A stretch of DNA of 64,000 nt from Aselliscus stoliczkanus (GCA_033961575.1 CM066727.1:115494434-115558433), one strand, 5' to 3'. Positions 46,291-56,826 are shown, counted from the first letter of the stretch. Notes: generated by a model not told the origin, from the sequence alone. A program made the numbers and translations.

Positions 46291-47103
46291 GGCATGTGGC
46301 AGTTAGAGAGAGCTGGCATACAGGTAGATTGTGGGAGCCAGTGTCTTGGTGGGAGGCTCCGTCCAGGGCATGCTAACCTGTCTGAGGAATACAGTGCGCT
46401 CCCATCCATGGCAGTGGCGTATTCTGGCTGTGATTGTCTGGCATGGTTTTGAACAGCTTTATTGAGATATACTTTACATACTGATGAAAAGACTGATCCA
46501 TGTTATAGCATATACTAGGACTTCATTCCGTTTTGCACACACATCACATTTTGTTTATCCATTCATTTATTGATGGACATTTGGGTTGTTTCCTCTTTTT
46601 GGCTCTTACAGATAATGCTGCTTTGAACATTTGTGTACAAATTTTTGTGTAGAGATACTTTAATTTCTCTTGAGTAACATATATAAGTATAGGTATATCA
46701 AGGTATGTATACCTAATAATATACCTTGGATTTTAGGAGTGGGATTGCTGGGTTATATGGTACCTGTATGTTTAACATTTTAAGGAACTGCCAGACTGTT
46801 TTCCAAAGGCACTGAACTATTTTACATTCCCATCAGCAATGTACGAAGCTTCCAGTTTCTCCATATCCTTGCCGATGCTTATTATTGCCTTTGATTATAG
46901 CCATTTTAGTGAACATGAAGCAATATCTTATAGTCTCGATTTGCATTTCCCTAATGACTAATGATGTTGAGCATTTTTTTAAGTACTTAGTGACCATTTG
47001 TATGTCCTCTTTGAAGAAATGTCCATCCAACTCCATTGGCCATTTTTAAATTGGGTTCTTGTCTTTTTGTTGTTGAGTTGTAAGAGTTATTTGTATAGTC
47101 AAC

Positions 47104-47427
47104 CAGGGGTTGGCAAACTTTTGAGACGGAGGAGCCGCCAGGGGTCAGCAAACTGCGGCTTGCGAACCATATGTGGCTCTTTGGGTACGTACATGTGGCT
47201 CTGAAGTAAAATTGAAAATGAAAATAAAACTATTATAGTTTCATTTATAAAATTTTTAAAGGGTATTCACATAATGGTGATTATGTAAAAATATATTTAT
47301 GGCTCTCAAATAATTTTTAAATTGTTGTGAGGGACAGGATTGGCTCTTTAAGGGTCGGCAAACTTTTGAGATAGGATGTACCCAAAGAGCCGCATGTGGC
47401 TCGTGAGCCGCAATTTGCTGACCTCTG
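47104..47427. mobile_element. hAT-type DNA transposon with long inverted repeats
   Basis: CAGGGGTCAGCAAACTGCGG ... GTGGCTCTTTGGGTAC near 47141 is the inverse of GTACCCAAAGAGCCGCATGTGGC ... CAATTTGCTGACCTCTG at the 3' end, about 50 bp. A second copy of the terminus (CAGGGGTTGGCAAACTTTTGAGA) precedes it and matches 47353-47380. Non-coding. Confidence 0.8.
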
Positions 47428-47501
47428 GTCTAGACCCAAGTTTCTTATCAGAAATATTATTTGTAAATATTTTCTCCAATTCTGTTGGTTGTTTTTTTAC
47501 T

Positions 47502-47956
47502 TTTTTTTTTTTTTTAAGATTTTATTGGGGAATTGGGGGAGGGGAAGAGCATTGGGGAATCGGGGAAGGGGAACAGACAAGTTGCTGTCTTTTTGTTCTT
47601 CAGTCTAGTTGCCGAGGACATTGCTTCACTGGCCCATGTTGGTATCGTCATTGCGCTCTTCCCGGATGAGGCAGATTGGTCGCCGGCCTTTGGATGGTCG
47701 CTCACCGCAGCTATTGGCAGCTCACGCTGGCTGCCAGCTGCTCACGCTGGCTGCCGGCCACTCACTGCAGCCTATGGCAGCCCACTTCAGCAGGTGCTGC
47801 AGCCTACACCATTGCTGGGGCTTGCACAGCCCAGCTCCATCCAGGTGGAGCTGTTGTTAGCTGTAGAGGGCAGTGTCACTGGCCCTCATATGTGGGATCC
47901 AAACTGGGGCCTCTGGCATCGCAAGCCAGCTCTTAACCAATGTGCCACTCAGCTGG
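47502..47956 (-). mobile_element. Long tRNA-derived SINE
   Basis: An antisense long form (TTTTATTGGGGAATTGGGGG ... GCCACTCAGCTGGTCC). TTTTTACTTT flanks it. It carries a CATC insertion in the CTCCA-CCAGGTGG motif. Confidence 0.93.
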
Positions 47957-48841
47957 TCCTCTTTTTACTTTCTTGATGATATCATTTTTAACACAAAAGT
48001 TTTAATTTCTTCTTTTGTTGTTTGCATCTTTTGGTGTCATATCTGAGAAACCATTGTCTACTCAAGGTTACACAGACTTGCTCCTATGTTTTCTTCTAAG
48101 AGTTTTGCACTTTCTCTGATCTGTTTTGAGATAATTTTTGTGTATGGGTTGAGATGGGGGTCCAGCTTCATTCTTTTGCATATCCAGTTGTCCCACCATT
48201 TATTGAAGAGCTATTCTTTCCCATGGAGTATATTTTGCTTTTATTTTTATTGGTTTCACTAGGGTGCTCATATTTTCAGGATATGTGGATGCCTTAGTTG
48301 CTACAGAATGTAAAGATTTTCAGACTCTTCTAGTGATGTTACTCAGACATGGATACATGTTAGGTAAAGAACATTTATGCCATCTGGTGGACAAAGGATT
48401 GAAGTACAACATAGTACTTTGAGGTCAGGTTGCCCATCTTTTTCTACACACCCCTCTGAGAGAGGCAGTGATCAGCACATTGAATTGGTACTTTAAGAAG
48501 TCTGATTTAAAACTTTTCATTTTATTTTCCTGTGATATCACTTTGTGTGCCAGGAAGGTTAGTTATTTTTTAGCCAACTGATAGATGTCAGGCAGCTGTT
48601 CTAATATTGTTGGTTGTACCTTGTGATCAGCCAGCCTTTTCCTAGTTCACATATTTTAATTGCGTGTAGGGTATTGAACAGTCACCTTTGGTTCACTTCC
48701 TGACTCTCCTGACTGTTTTCTAAGTTTGTAAGGAGTCCGTTGTTTATGCAGCTTCATTTAAAGCAGTCTTAGCTTTTTAGGGAATGTACAACATAAATGA
48801 AATATGAGTTGACATTGTTACATTGAAATTCAATTAGTACT

Positions 48842-49185
48842 CTCCTAGCAAAGCTATCATTTAGAATTGAAGGACAGATAAGGAGGTTCCCAGACAAGAA
48901 AAAGCTGAAGGAGTTCATCACCCCCAAACCAGTATCACAGGGAACCTTAGAGGGACTTCTTTAAGATGGGAGGTTGGGGGTGGGAGGTAAGGATGGGTGA
49001 AAGGGGAAGGGATTAAGAACAAATTGGCTGTTACACAGTAGTCATGGGGGTGCCGGTTATAGCATAAGGAATATAATCAATAATATATATAGTCCATATT
49101 ATGTGAGGGTGATTAGAATGCTAAAAAATCAGGTGACAGTTTTCACCAAATAGCAGTTTGCCCATGCATAAAGTTTAAATCTATT
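48842..49185 (+). mobile_element. HAL1-like element, 5'-truncated 3' end
   Basis: The C-terminal codons of an L1-type ORF1 (reading KKLKEFITPKPVSQGTLEGLL then stop) are followed directly by a G-rich 3'UTR (GATGGGAGGTTGGGGGTGGG, AACAAATTGGCTGTTACACAG). It is closely related to 54130-54400 and lacks ORF2. Confidence 0.85.
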
Positions 49186-49983
49186 TGTTTGTTTTTTTTC
49201 TTAAGTTGTTGATAAAAGTGAGTTTGGTGTTGAAGGTGATAGAGAAAGGTTTCACCAGCTACCTTGGTAGGATCATCGTGGCCAAGAGTCTGGTTGGCCT
49301 TTACAGGTCTGAGGACATGGTTTTGTCAGTGAGCCTGGCTGTGACATGTGACATCTAGCTTTTTGGTTCCCCTCTTCTGGACCAGAAGCAGAATTACCCT
49401 TTGGCACTAACCACACTAGTCCAACTCACAACAGTCAGTTATGAGACCAGACATCAGTTTATTAATTTACAATGAGAACTCTGACTTTTCCAGTGTGCAT
49501 TCATCGCCACTTTGTGTGATTCTCTGTTCTTTGGAATATGACGCGTACGAAATTAAATTGAAAATTAAAAGGCTGATTGGTAAGCAAAGATCAGAAAAAA
49601 ACAAATTAGCTAGTGCCGAGGGATATTTCATCCAGGCCCTGGAGAAGCCTGATAGAATTTTTTGTGCTCAAAGGGAGTAAGCTCCCTCAGTAAACAGAAT
49701 GCTTTTGTCTACCAGGTTCAGCATTTCTTTCTCTTGGACAGCCTGGATAAACTCTGTTAAAGTGTAGCTCTTTGGTTCCCCTTTTCTAGACCCCAAGCAG
49801 AAGACTCCTTTTCTACAGAACATTTTTTTCTCTACATATGTTAATGAAATGGACTAGCTGTGACTTGTGTTTTTGTTTCATCTATTGGTTCACAGTTATG
49901 AGATTATATAACACTAAATACCTGTGGCCACAGAGATAAAATATGGCAGTTTCTCATGTCTTTATACTTCATATTTACCATCT

Positions 49984-50094
49984 CTTTTTTTTTTTTTTTT
50001 TTGAGGGCAGTGTCACTGGCCCTCATATGTGGGACGCGAACCAGGGTTGCTGGCTTCCCAAGCCAGCGCTTAACCACCGTGCCACTCGGCCGGC
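49984..50094 (-). mobile_element. Short tRNA-derived SINE
   Basis: An antisense short form (T run, GAGGGCAGTGTCACTGG ... CACTCGGCCGGCC). Duplication CATATTTACCATCTCT/CATATTTACCTTCTCT. Confidence 0.94.
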
Positions 50095-50384
50095 CCATAT
50101 TTACCTTCTCTTCATGCAGGTTACTTCTTACCCATTGTATAAGACTTCTTAGTTGCTAGAAGAACCTACTCATTACTCTGCAGGGAGGACCACATTATAA
50201 TCTCTTGTGTATTTAGTGTCCCTGGTACATTAAGGTCCATCTACTCATATTAATTCATGAATCTCAAAATAATCTCAAACACCCCAATTATTCCTTCCCA
50301 ACTTGCTCTTAGTTCTCTATTCATTCTTGATGGTACCGTCCATTTTGGGCACATTGTCGTAGCTCCCCAGTCTTTTTCCTTATA

Positions 50385-50558
50385 CAGTGAATCCTCATTT
50401 AATGTTGTTGATAGGTTCTGTGACTTAAAGTGAAGCAGTGTTTCACAAAGCTAGTTGTACCATAGGCTAATTGATATAAAGGAGAATAAGGTTGCTATGT
50501 ATCCCATTAACATTATAACGAAATGATATTGAGTGAAATTATGTTATTTGAGGACCTG
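50385..50558. mobile_element. Possible small TA-targeting DNA transposon
   Basis: The ends CAGTGAATCCTCATTTAA and TTATTTGAGGACCTG are roughly inverted, with TA nearby on both sides. No coding capacity. Confidence 0.45.
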
Positions 50559-50577
50559 CTATAAACAAGCTTGAGTG

Positions 50578-50623
50578 GAAAAGAATAGTTCTATTTCTTC
50601 GAAAAGAATAGTTCTATTTCTTC
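50578..50623. repeat. Perfect 23-bp tandem duplication
   Basis: GAAAAGAATAGTTCTATTTC plus TTC occurs twice head to tail with no mismatch. Confidence 0.95.
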
Positions 50624-51296
50624 TTTGTCTTCTGAATTTATCTGTAAGCTTTCACCAGCCCAGTTCAGGGAAAGCACATTTCCTTTCGTACTGATAGTCT
50701 TACCCCATGGAGTAACTCATGTTATTAGTGGCACTTTTCAAAAGCAATATTAATTTAAAAAAAAATAGATGGCTTTTTGCCTCAGAAACAATAAAGTAGG
50801 ATATAATGTCTTTGCTTTTAAATTATGGCTTAATTTTTTAGCTTGGGACTTGGTACTTTGCTATTCTGAGATATCCCAGGTTCATAATAATTTCTGTGTA
50901 TTATAAACTCTTATTTGCCAAAGCTTAATAATAGTATATCTGACAAATCAAGATGGCGCAGTAGGTGAATGCAGTGCTCACCTTCTCTCACGACCACATC
51001 AAATTACAACTAGTCTACAAAACAGCCAGTATTAAGAATTGCCTAAAATCTTGCCTAAAGCCTTTCACCTAAGGATGCACAGAAGAAGCCACCTCCAGAC
51101 TAGTAGGAGGGTCAGCGATGCGGAACTGGCTGGTCCCACACCCTCGAGTGACCATTAACTATTGGGAGGGATATTTCGGCTGTGGAGGTCCCCCCATCCC
51201 CCACAGGAATGAGAGGTCCCAGCCCCACCCCAGCCCAGGGTTCCAGTGCCGGGGGGAGAAGTTCCCATAATTTCTAGTTGTGAAAACCAGTGGAGG

Positions 51297-51393
51297 GGCC
51301 AGCCGAGTGGCGCGATGGATAAGTGCTGGCTTGGGAAGCCAGTGGCCCCGGTTCGGGTCCCACATATGAGGGGCAGTGATACTGCCCTCAAAA
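51297..51393 (+). mobile_element. Short tRNA-derived SINE in HAL1-like 5'UTR
   Basis: A short form with GGCCAGCCGAGTGGCGCGAT, hairpin CTGGCTTGGGAAGCCAG, B-box GGTTCGGGTCC and ATACTGCCCTC plus A tail. AAACCAGTGGAG/AAATCAGTGGAG flank it. Confidence 0.94.
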
Positions 51394-51459
51394 AAAACAC
51401 AAAAATCAGTGGAGATTGTTACTGAGACTGAGGGCGGCTGCATTCACAGGCGCTCCTTT

Positions 51460-52348
51460 TATTTTTTTAAGATTTTATTGGGGAATTGGGGGAGGGGAAC
51501 AGACAAGTTGCTGTCCTTTTGTTCTTCAGTCTAGTTGTGGAGGACATTGCTTCACTGACCCATGTTGGTATCATCATTGCACTCTTCCCGGCTGAGGCAG
51601 ATTGGTCGCCGGCCTCTTGATGGCAACTCACGGTGGCTCTTGGCAGCTCACACTGGCCGCCGGCCACTCACTGCAGCCTATGGCAGCCTACTGCAGCAGG
51701 GGCTGCCGCTGTACCGTCCCCGGGGACTCACAGCAGCCCAGCTCAAGGTGGAGCTGTTGTTCACCATCTTAGCTGTAGAGGGCAGTGTCACTGGCCTTCA
51801 TATGTGGGATTTGAACCAGGACCACTGGCGTCCCAAGCCAGCTCTTTTTTTTTTTTTTTTAAGATTTTTATTGGGGAATTGGGGGAGGGGAATATCGTTG
51901 GGGAATCAGGGAAGGTGAACAGACAAGTTGCTGTCTTTTTGTTCTTCAGTCTAGTTGCGGAAGATGTTGCTTTACTGGCCCATGTTGGTACCGTCATTGC
52001 GCTCTTCCCGCATGAGGCAGATCAGTCGCCGGCCTCTGGATGTCACTCACCACGGTTATTGGCAGCTCACGCTGGCTGCCAGCTGCTCACGCTGGCTGCC
52101 AGCCACTCACTGTAGCCTGTGGCAGCCTACTGCAGCAGGGGCTGCAGCCTACATCGTCGAAGGGGTTCGCACAGCCCAGCTCCAGGTGGAGCTGTTGTTC
52201 ACCTTGTTAGCTGTAGAGGGCAGTGTCACTGGCCCTCATACGTGGGATCCGAACCGGGGCCGCTGGCATCCCAAAACCAGCTCTTACCAATGCGCCACTT
52301 GGCCGGCCCCCCAAGCCAGCTCTTAACCAACGTGCCACTCAGCTGGCC
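51460..52348 (-). mobile_element. Long SINE (outer copy) with nested SINE, antisense
   Basis: The antisense tail TTTTATTGGGGAATTGGGGG begins it and CCACTCAGCTGGCC ends it, with GCGCTCCTTTTA on both sides as the duplication. It is split by 51847-52310. Confidence 0.93.
51847..52310 (-). mobile_element. Nested long SINE, antisense
   Basis: A complete antisense long form inside the outer SINE, flanked by CCCAAGCCAGCTCTT (51832-51846 and 52310-52324). On the SINE sense strand the target reads AAGAGCTGGCTTGGG right after TT, the same site as the other nested insertions. Confidence 0.95.
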
Positions 52349-53398
52349 CACAAGCGCTCCTTTTAAAGGGACTGCCCATGGACTTATACCCATCAACAAA
52401 ATCACTTGCTTTGTGTTCCAGCACTAGGGCAGCAGCTGGAACAGAGGCAGGGACATATGGTGGGGAACTGAGTTGCCTGGCTTTGGACAGGGGCTGGAGA
52501 GACAGCTTTCTCCTGGACAGAGGAGCTGGCGGAGGCCCTGTTTTCTTTGTTGAGCCCTCCCTATTCCCTATGTGTGGACATAGGCAGCTGCCATATCTGA
52601 GTCTCTGCCGTTGGTTCGCCACACCCTGACGATTCAAGACCCTGCCCTACCCAACATATACCCAAACTGTTTCCAGTGGTTTTTTCATGCAAACCTTCTA
52701 CCTTGGCTCAAGCTACAGACGTTCCTAGGGTTGCTCAAAGGTTTCTGGAATCCAGACAAGCAGCATCTGGTTTGAGTGTGTCCTGTACCTCTGGCTGAGC
52801 AGCCGTAAGCCGGCACTAGCAGCATCCAGCCTTGGTTTCCGGCTTGGCCTCTCAAGGTGCTTCCAAGCACAGCATGGGCAGTAGCCATCTGTGGATTTCT
52901 TTGTGGCTTCTGTCTGGTGGCCCCAGGTGGCACAGGCTATGGCTAAACTTGACCTACAGTGGTCCCCTCCAAAGTTGTCCTGGGGCTGGTGACCCCAGTG
53001 GCCAGCTTCAAAATGAGCTGGAGCATTACCCAGCCACCTCCAAGTACGACACACCCAAGGGACAGATTGTGCAGACATCAGAGTCCCACTGAGGCAGATC
53101 CTGCTCTGTAGGCTCAGCCCCTGCACAGTAACTCTTCCACTGTAGTCAAGACCTGTGCTCACAACCAATGAGTCCAAGGGTCAATCCCTCCCATTGATAT
53201 GCAAGTAGTAACCAAGGCTCAACTACAAGAGGAGGGCACACACAATCCACACAAGGGACACACCGAGTGCATGGCTCAGGTGATCAGAAAGACTGCACCA
53301 CTGAACCCCACAGCACACCTATTACACAAGGCCACTAAGACCGGAAGACATGGTAGCCCTACCTAATACATAGAAACAAACACAGGGAGGCAGCCAAA

Positions 53399-54259
53399 AT
53401 GGGGAGACAAAGAAACATGTCCCAAATAAAAGAACAGAACAAAGCTCCAGAAAAAGAACGAAACGAAATGGAGATAAACAGACTATCAGATGCAGAGTTT
53501 CAAACACTAGTTATAAGGATGCTCAATGACCTCAGGGAGATAGGAAGCATAAATTAAATACAGATGTAAACCATGAAAAAGAACTAGTCAGAAATAAATG
53601 ATACAATAACGGAAATGAAGAATACAGGGAATCAACAGTAGATTATATGAAGCAGAGGATCCAACCAGCAATGAAGAAGAAAAGAGCAGAAATCACCCAA
53701 CCAGAACAGCAAAAAGAAAAAAGAATCCAAAAAATTGAGGAGAGTTTAAGGAACCTCTAGGACAACATCAAGCATACTAACATTTGCATTTTAGGGATAC
53801 CAGATGGAGAAGAGAGAGAAAGTAAGGAATTGAAAACCTATTTGAAGAATTATGACAGAAAACTTCCCTAACCTGGTGAAGGAAATAGACATACAAGCCC
53901 AGGAAGCACACAGAGTCTCAAATAAGATGAAAGAGGTCCACACCAAGATACATCATAATTAAAATGCCAAAGGTTTAAAGACAAAGAGAGTCTTAAAAGC
54001 AGCAAAAGTAAGTTATCTACAAGGGAGCCCCCATAAGACTGTCAGCTGATTTCTCAACAGAAACTTTGCAGGAAACAAGAGAGTGGCAGGAAATATTCCA
54101 AGTGATGAAAAGTAACGAAATATAACCAAGATTGCTCTCCTAGCAAGGCTGTCATTTAGAATTGAAGGACAGATAAGGAGGTTCCCAGACAAGAAAAAGC
54201 TGAAGGAGTTCATCACCACCAAACCAGTATCACAAGGAACCTTAGAGGGGCTTCTTTAA
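53399..54259 (+). pseudogene. ORF1 of the HAL1-like element, decayed
   Basis: The ATG at 53399 reads MGRQRNMSQIKEQN, parallel to the ORF1 start of the L1 derivatives, and the end reads GTLEGLL and stop at 54257-54259. Between them are frameshifts and stops, for example soon after SIN near 53555. RRM-like and C-terminal segments (CATCATAATTAAAATGCC) are recognisable. The parent family made a protein like L1 ORF1p; this copy cannot. Confidence 0.85.
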
Positions 54260-55110
54260 GATGGGAGGTTAAGGTGGGGGTGGGGGGAAGGATGGGTGAA
54301 AGGGGAAGGGATTAAGAACAAATTGGCTTGAAACAAGAACAAATTGGCTGTTATACAGTAGTCATGGAGGTGTAGTTTATGGCATAAGGAATATAGCCAA
54401 TAATATTGTAATAACTAGGTATTCTGCCAGATAGGTACTAGTTCTATCAGGGTGATAGATGGGAATGGGGTTGGGGGCAGGGTGCAAAAGTGAAAATATT
54501 AAGAAATACAAATTGTTAATTAATACAGTATGGGGAATATAATCAACAATGTTGTAAAGATCATGTAAGATGCCAGATGGGCACTGGACTTACCAGGGGG
54601 ATCACTTCATAGACTGCGTAGATAGCTGACCAATGTGCTATACACCTGAAGCTGAAGTAGAATAATATTGAATGTCAACTATAACTAAATGTATAGGTAT
54701 ATATAGTCACAGGGAGTGACTATATGGAGTACATCATAGGGAAGATAGTCATTGGTATTGTAACAACTATATAAGATGTCAGAGAGGTAGTAGATTGGCG
54801 GGATTATCGCTTTATGAGGGGTTTAAATGTCTATCACATTGCTCTGTACACCTGAAATTAATAATAAAAAAAAATAATGTGGAAAAAAATAGTATATCTG
54901 CTAGTACCTTCCTTTCTATCTTGCTGGATTTTTTCTCATAGTCTCTCATGCTTTTTTTTCCTGATTTTTCTTGCTACCATATTCTTTATCTTGCTTTTAT
55001 CCGTGGAGTTTATTGCTTTCTATTTCGAATGCCCCAATTGTTATTTTTTTTCCTCCTTGCCCTTGGCTCTAATTTGTTTGATTTCTAAATATGTAAAAAG
55101 GGGCAAGAAG

Positions 55111-55262
55111 GGCCCGCCAAGTGGCTCAGTTGGTTAAGAGCTCGCTCAAGAGTGCAAGCTGAGCTCTGAGCAACAGCAGTTCGATGCCCAGCCCGAGCTG
55201 AGCTGCTGTTGAGCTGCCAACAGGTGGCAGGATGGCTCAGCTAAAACAAAACAAAACAAAAA
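55111..55262 (+). mobile_element. Truncated-dimer tRNA SINE
   Basis: The same form as 25702: GGCCCGCCAAGTGGCTCAGT ... CAGGTGGCAGGATGGCTCAGCT, then an (AAAAC)n tail. GGGGCAAGAAG and ATAGGCAAGAAG flank it. Confidence 0.92.
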
Positions 55263-55577
55263 AATAGGCAAGAAGCAAAACTTATTGCTCTTTTGCTAAT
55301 TAAAACATGAAAATATTTGGGGTTGAGAAGATAATAAGGTTTATTCTTTCAATTACAAAAGAAAAAACTTTAAATGGAGAAAACTAGAAAAAGAAAATAA
55401 TCATTCATATCTACCACCCAAAGAATATGTTTTTTTGTGTTCCTTTATCTTTTCCCCATTCATGTATGTTTATATAGTTTAAACTTGTGATCATGCATTG
55501 ATAATAATATGATAATTACTATATATTTCAAATAGACTTGGATCATGGTCTCAGCTTGTCTAAGAATGCATTAGTGT

Positions 55578-55745
55578 CATATATATATATATATATTCAA
55601 GAATTATTTATTAAATGAAATGAATGAATCCTTGCCCCTGGTGGGCCTCAATTTTCTCATTTCTTAAGTGGGAAAATTAATTTTCAAGAGGTTTTATAAG
55701 GATTAGTGAAACACTGTAAATGTTCAAAGTAGCTAGGTTTGGTTA
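55578..55745 (+). repeat. (AT)n microsatellite and MIR relic
   Basis: About ten AT units at 55578-55597, followed from 55610 by a MIR tail (GCCTCAATTTTCTCATTTCTTAAGTGGG, then GGATTAGTGAAACACTGTAAATG). Confidence 0.7.
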
Positions 55746-55782
55746 TAACTGTCCTGGCTATAATATCACAATATTTTCCTAG

Positions 55783-55942
55783 AGAGCATTGCTGGAGAAG
55801 AGGCAGAGGAAAAAGCGCCTGGAGCCTCTCATGGTACAGCCTAATCCAGAAGCCAGGCTACGTCTATTAAAGCCAAGAGCTAGTGAGGAGCAGACTCCTT
55901 TGGTGGACCCTCAGACCCCTCACAACGATGTTGTCCTGCATG
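55783..55942 (+). CDS. TULP3: TULP3 coding exon (human-style exon 3)
   Basis: The acceptor TTTTCCTAG precedes AGAGCATTGCTGG and the donor is ATG|GTAGGT. The 160-nt exon starts in phase 0 and ends one base into a codon. It encodes [20 protein letters not shown], continues [20 protein letters not shown] and ends VLHG across the splice. This is the TULP3 version of the conserved tubby-family N-terminus; TUB and TULP1 have ALLEQKQ-type variants but lack the following LHGIDGPAA. The basic stretch [10 protein letters not shown] belongs to the IFT-A-binding/nuclear-signal region. No frameshift or stop is present, and the sequence is conserved while the introns are saturated with repeats, so the gene appears functional. 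Confidence 0.96.
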
Positions 55943-56649
55943 GTAGGTATTCAGGTGGCATCTCTTACTGCCGGGGTACAGTTTTTACAAACCTTAGAGA
56001 AGGTAGGAGTCTTAGATGAACTAAAGAATCAATAATGGCCTCATTACCAAGCTACATTCATAACTCATTATAATCAAATTCTGGGTCTTTGAGTTAGAAT
56101 AAAAGCAATGGTCTAATCAGTAGAAGATACCTTAAAGTTTATGTCCATCTAGAACTGTTTTTTTAGATGCCAAATGAATTAGTCCAGAATAGCCTATTTG
56201 AGGAGCTCATAATTTTGATTGTTACATCATGGCAGTTAATCTTGAAGCCAGGAGTAGATAGAGAGCATCCATTCTTCCAATAGATAGGACTCAAAGAATC
56301 ATCTGAGATGATGAGGAGAAGAAGGAGGAATAGGATTAAGAGCCTCTAAATCAACCCCCCTGAGTTATTGGCTTAGACAGTATTTGAACTTTGGAGGATC
56401 TACTTTGTTTTCATAGTCTCAATCTTAAGTTTCTAAAGACAACATCAAGTACACTTTACATTAGTAAGAGTCAGAGCTGGTATATAAAATCAACACTGGT
56501 ACTAGATTAATCTGTTAACAGATATCCCCGTGGATGTTAAGGAAAGAGAAGTGAAATGGTTTGGGTCTTCTTAATTCTCATCACATACATCAAACCCACG
56601 CTAAATAGTGGGTTATACTTTCTCTTTTGCCTTTTCTCTTGGTCCCTAG
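55943..56649 (+). other. TULP3: TULP3 intron 3
   Basis: This 707-bp intron has GTAGGT donor and CCCTAG acceptor borders. It appears repeat-free, unlike its neighbours. It includes a purine-rich patch (GATGATGAGGAGAAGAAGGA) near 56310. No further feature is recognised. Confidence 0.9.
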
Positions 56650-56826
56650 GCATTGATGGCCCAGCTGCTTTCCTGAAGCCAGATGCTCAAGATTTGGAAA
56701 CCAAACTTCATGTTGTCTCAGTCGGCTCTTCTGCTACAGAAGAGGATACTGAGGGAAGTGTTGATGGCGAAAGCAGTTTGGACACTGCTTCCAAGCCAGA
56801 TCTTCAGGAGATTCTCCAAAAACACG
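56650..56826 (+). CDS. TULP3: TULP3 coding exon (human-style exon 4)
   Basis: The acceptor TCCCTAG is followed by GCATTGATGGCCC; with the G from the previous exon the reading is GIDGPAAFLKPDAQDLE. It continues with an acidic, serine-rich linker (ATEEDTEGSVDGESSLD) and ends DLQEILQKH plus the first base of a Gly codon at the donor ACG|GTGAGA. It is 177 nt, phase 1 to phase 1. The LHGIDGPAA and LQEILQKHG motifs are diagnostic for TULP3. The linker is probably disordered, lying between the N-terminal IFT-A-binding helix and the C-terminal tubby domain, which binds phosphoinositides. The next exon is expected to continue with ILSSVNFDE-like sequence and is not found before the window end. Confidence 0.96.

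Larger units (their letters stand above)
46440..48260 (-). mobile_element. L1 3' half fragment with hAT and SINE insertions
   Basis: Antisense L1 ORF2 end: AGCTTTATTGAGATATACTT, GGAGTGGGATTGCTGGGTTA, CATTGGCCATTTTTAAATTGG, TTTTTGTTGTTGAGTTGTAA; after the inserts TATTTTCTCCAATTCTGTTGG and CAGTTGTCCCACCATTTATT. Interrupted at 47104-47427 and 47502-47956. Confidence 0.88.
50943..54887 (+). mobile_element. HAL1-like element, full length, 13-bp target duplication
   Basis: AATAGTATATCTG occurs at 50930-50942 and 54888-54900. Between them lie a 5' start CAAATCAAGATGGCGCAGTAG, a long 5'UTR (to about 53398), ORF1 (53399-54259) and immediately a G-rich modular 3'UTR ending ACACCTGAAATTAATAATAAA. No ORF2 is present at all, the definition of half-L1 (HAL1). 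Two SINE insertions (51297, 51460) account for about 1 kb. Confidence 0.92.
43448..55782 (+). other. TULP3: TULP3 intron 2
   Basis: A 12.3-kb intron with GTGAGC donor and TTTTCCTAG acceptor. It holds an L2 relic, a SUSD3 retrocopy, an interrupted L1, two HAL1-like elements and several SINEs. I see no identifiable feature in 43450-43795, 44100-44360, 45315-46120 (45720-45900 may be an old repeat), 48265-48835, 49190-49980, 50100-50380, 50630-50925, 54905-55105 and 55265-55575. Confidence 0.85.

Noticed and set aside
49200..49680. Segment with an 80-codon frame, considered as a possible retrogene piece
   Set aside because: No poly(A), no target duplication and no recognisable protein; left unassigned.
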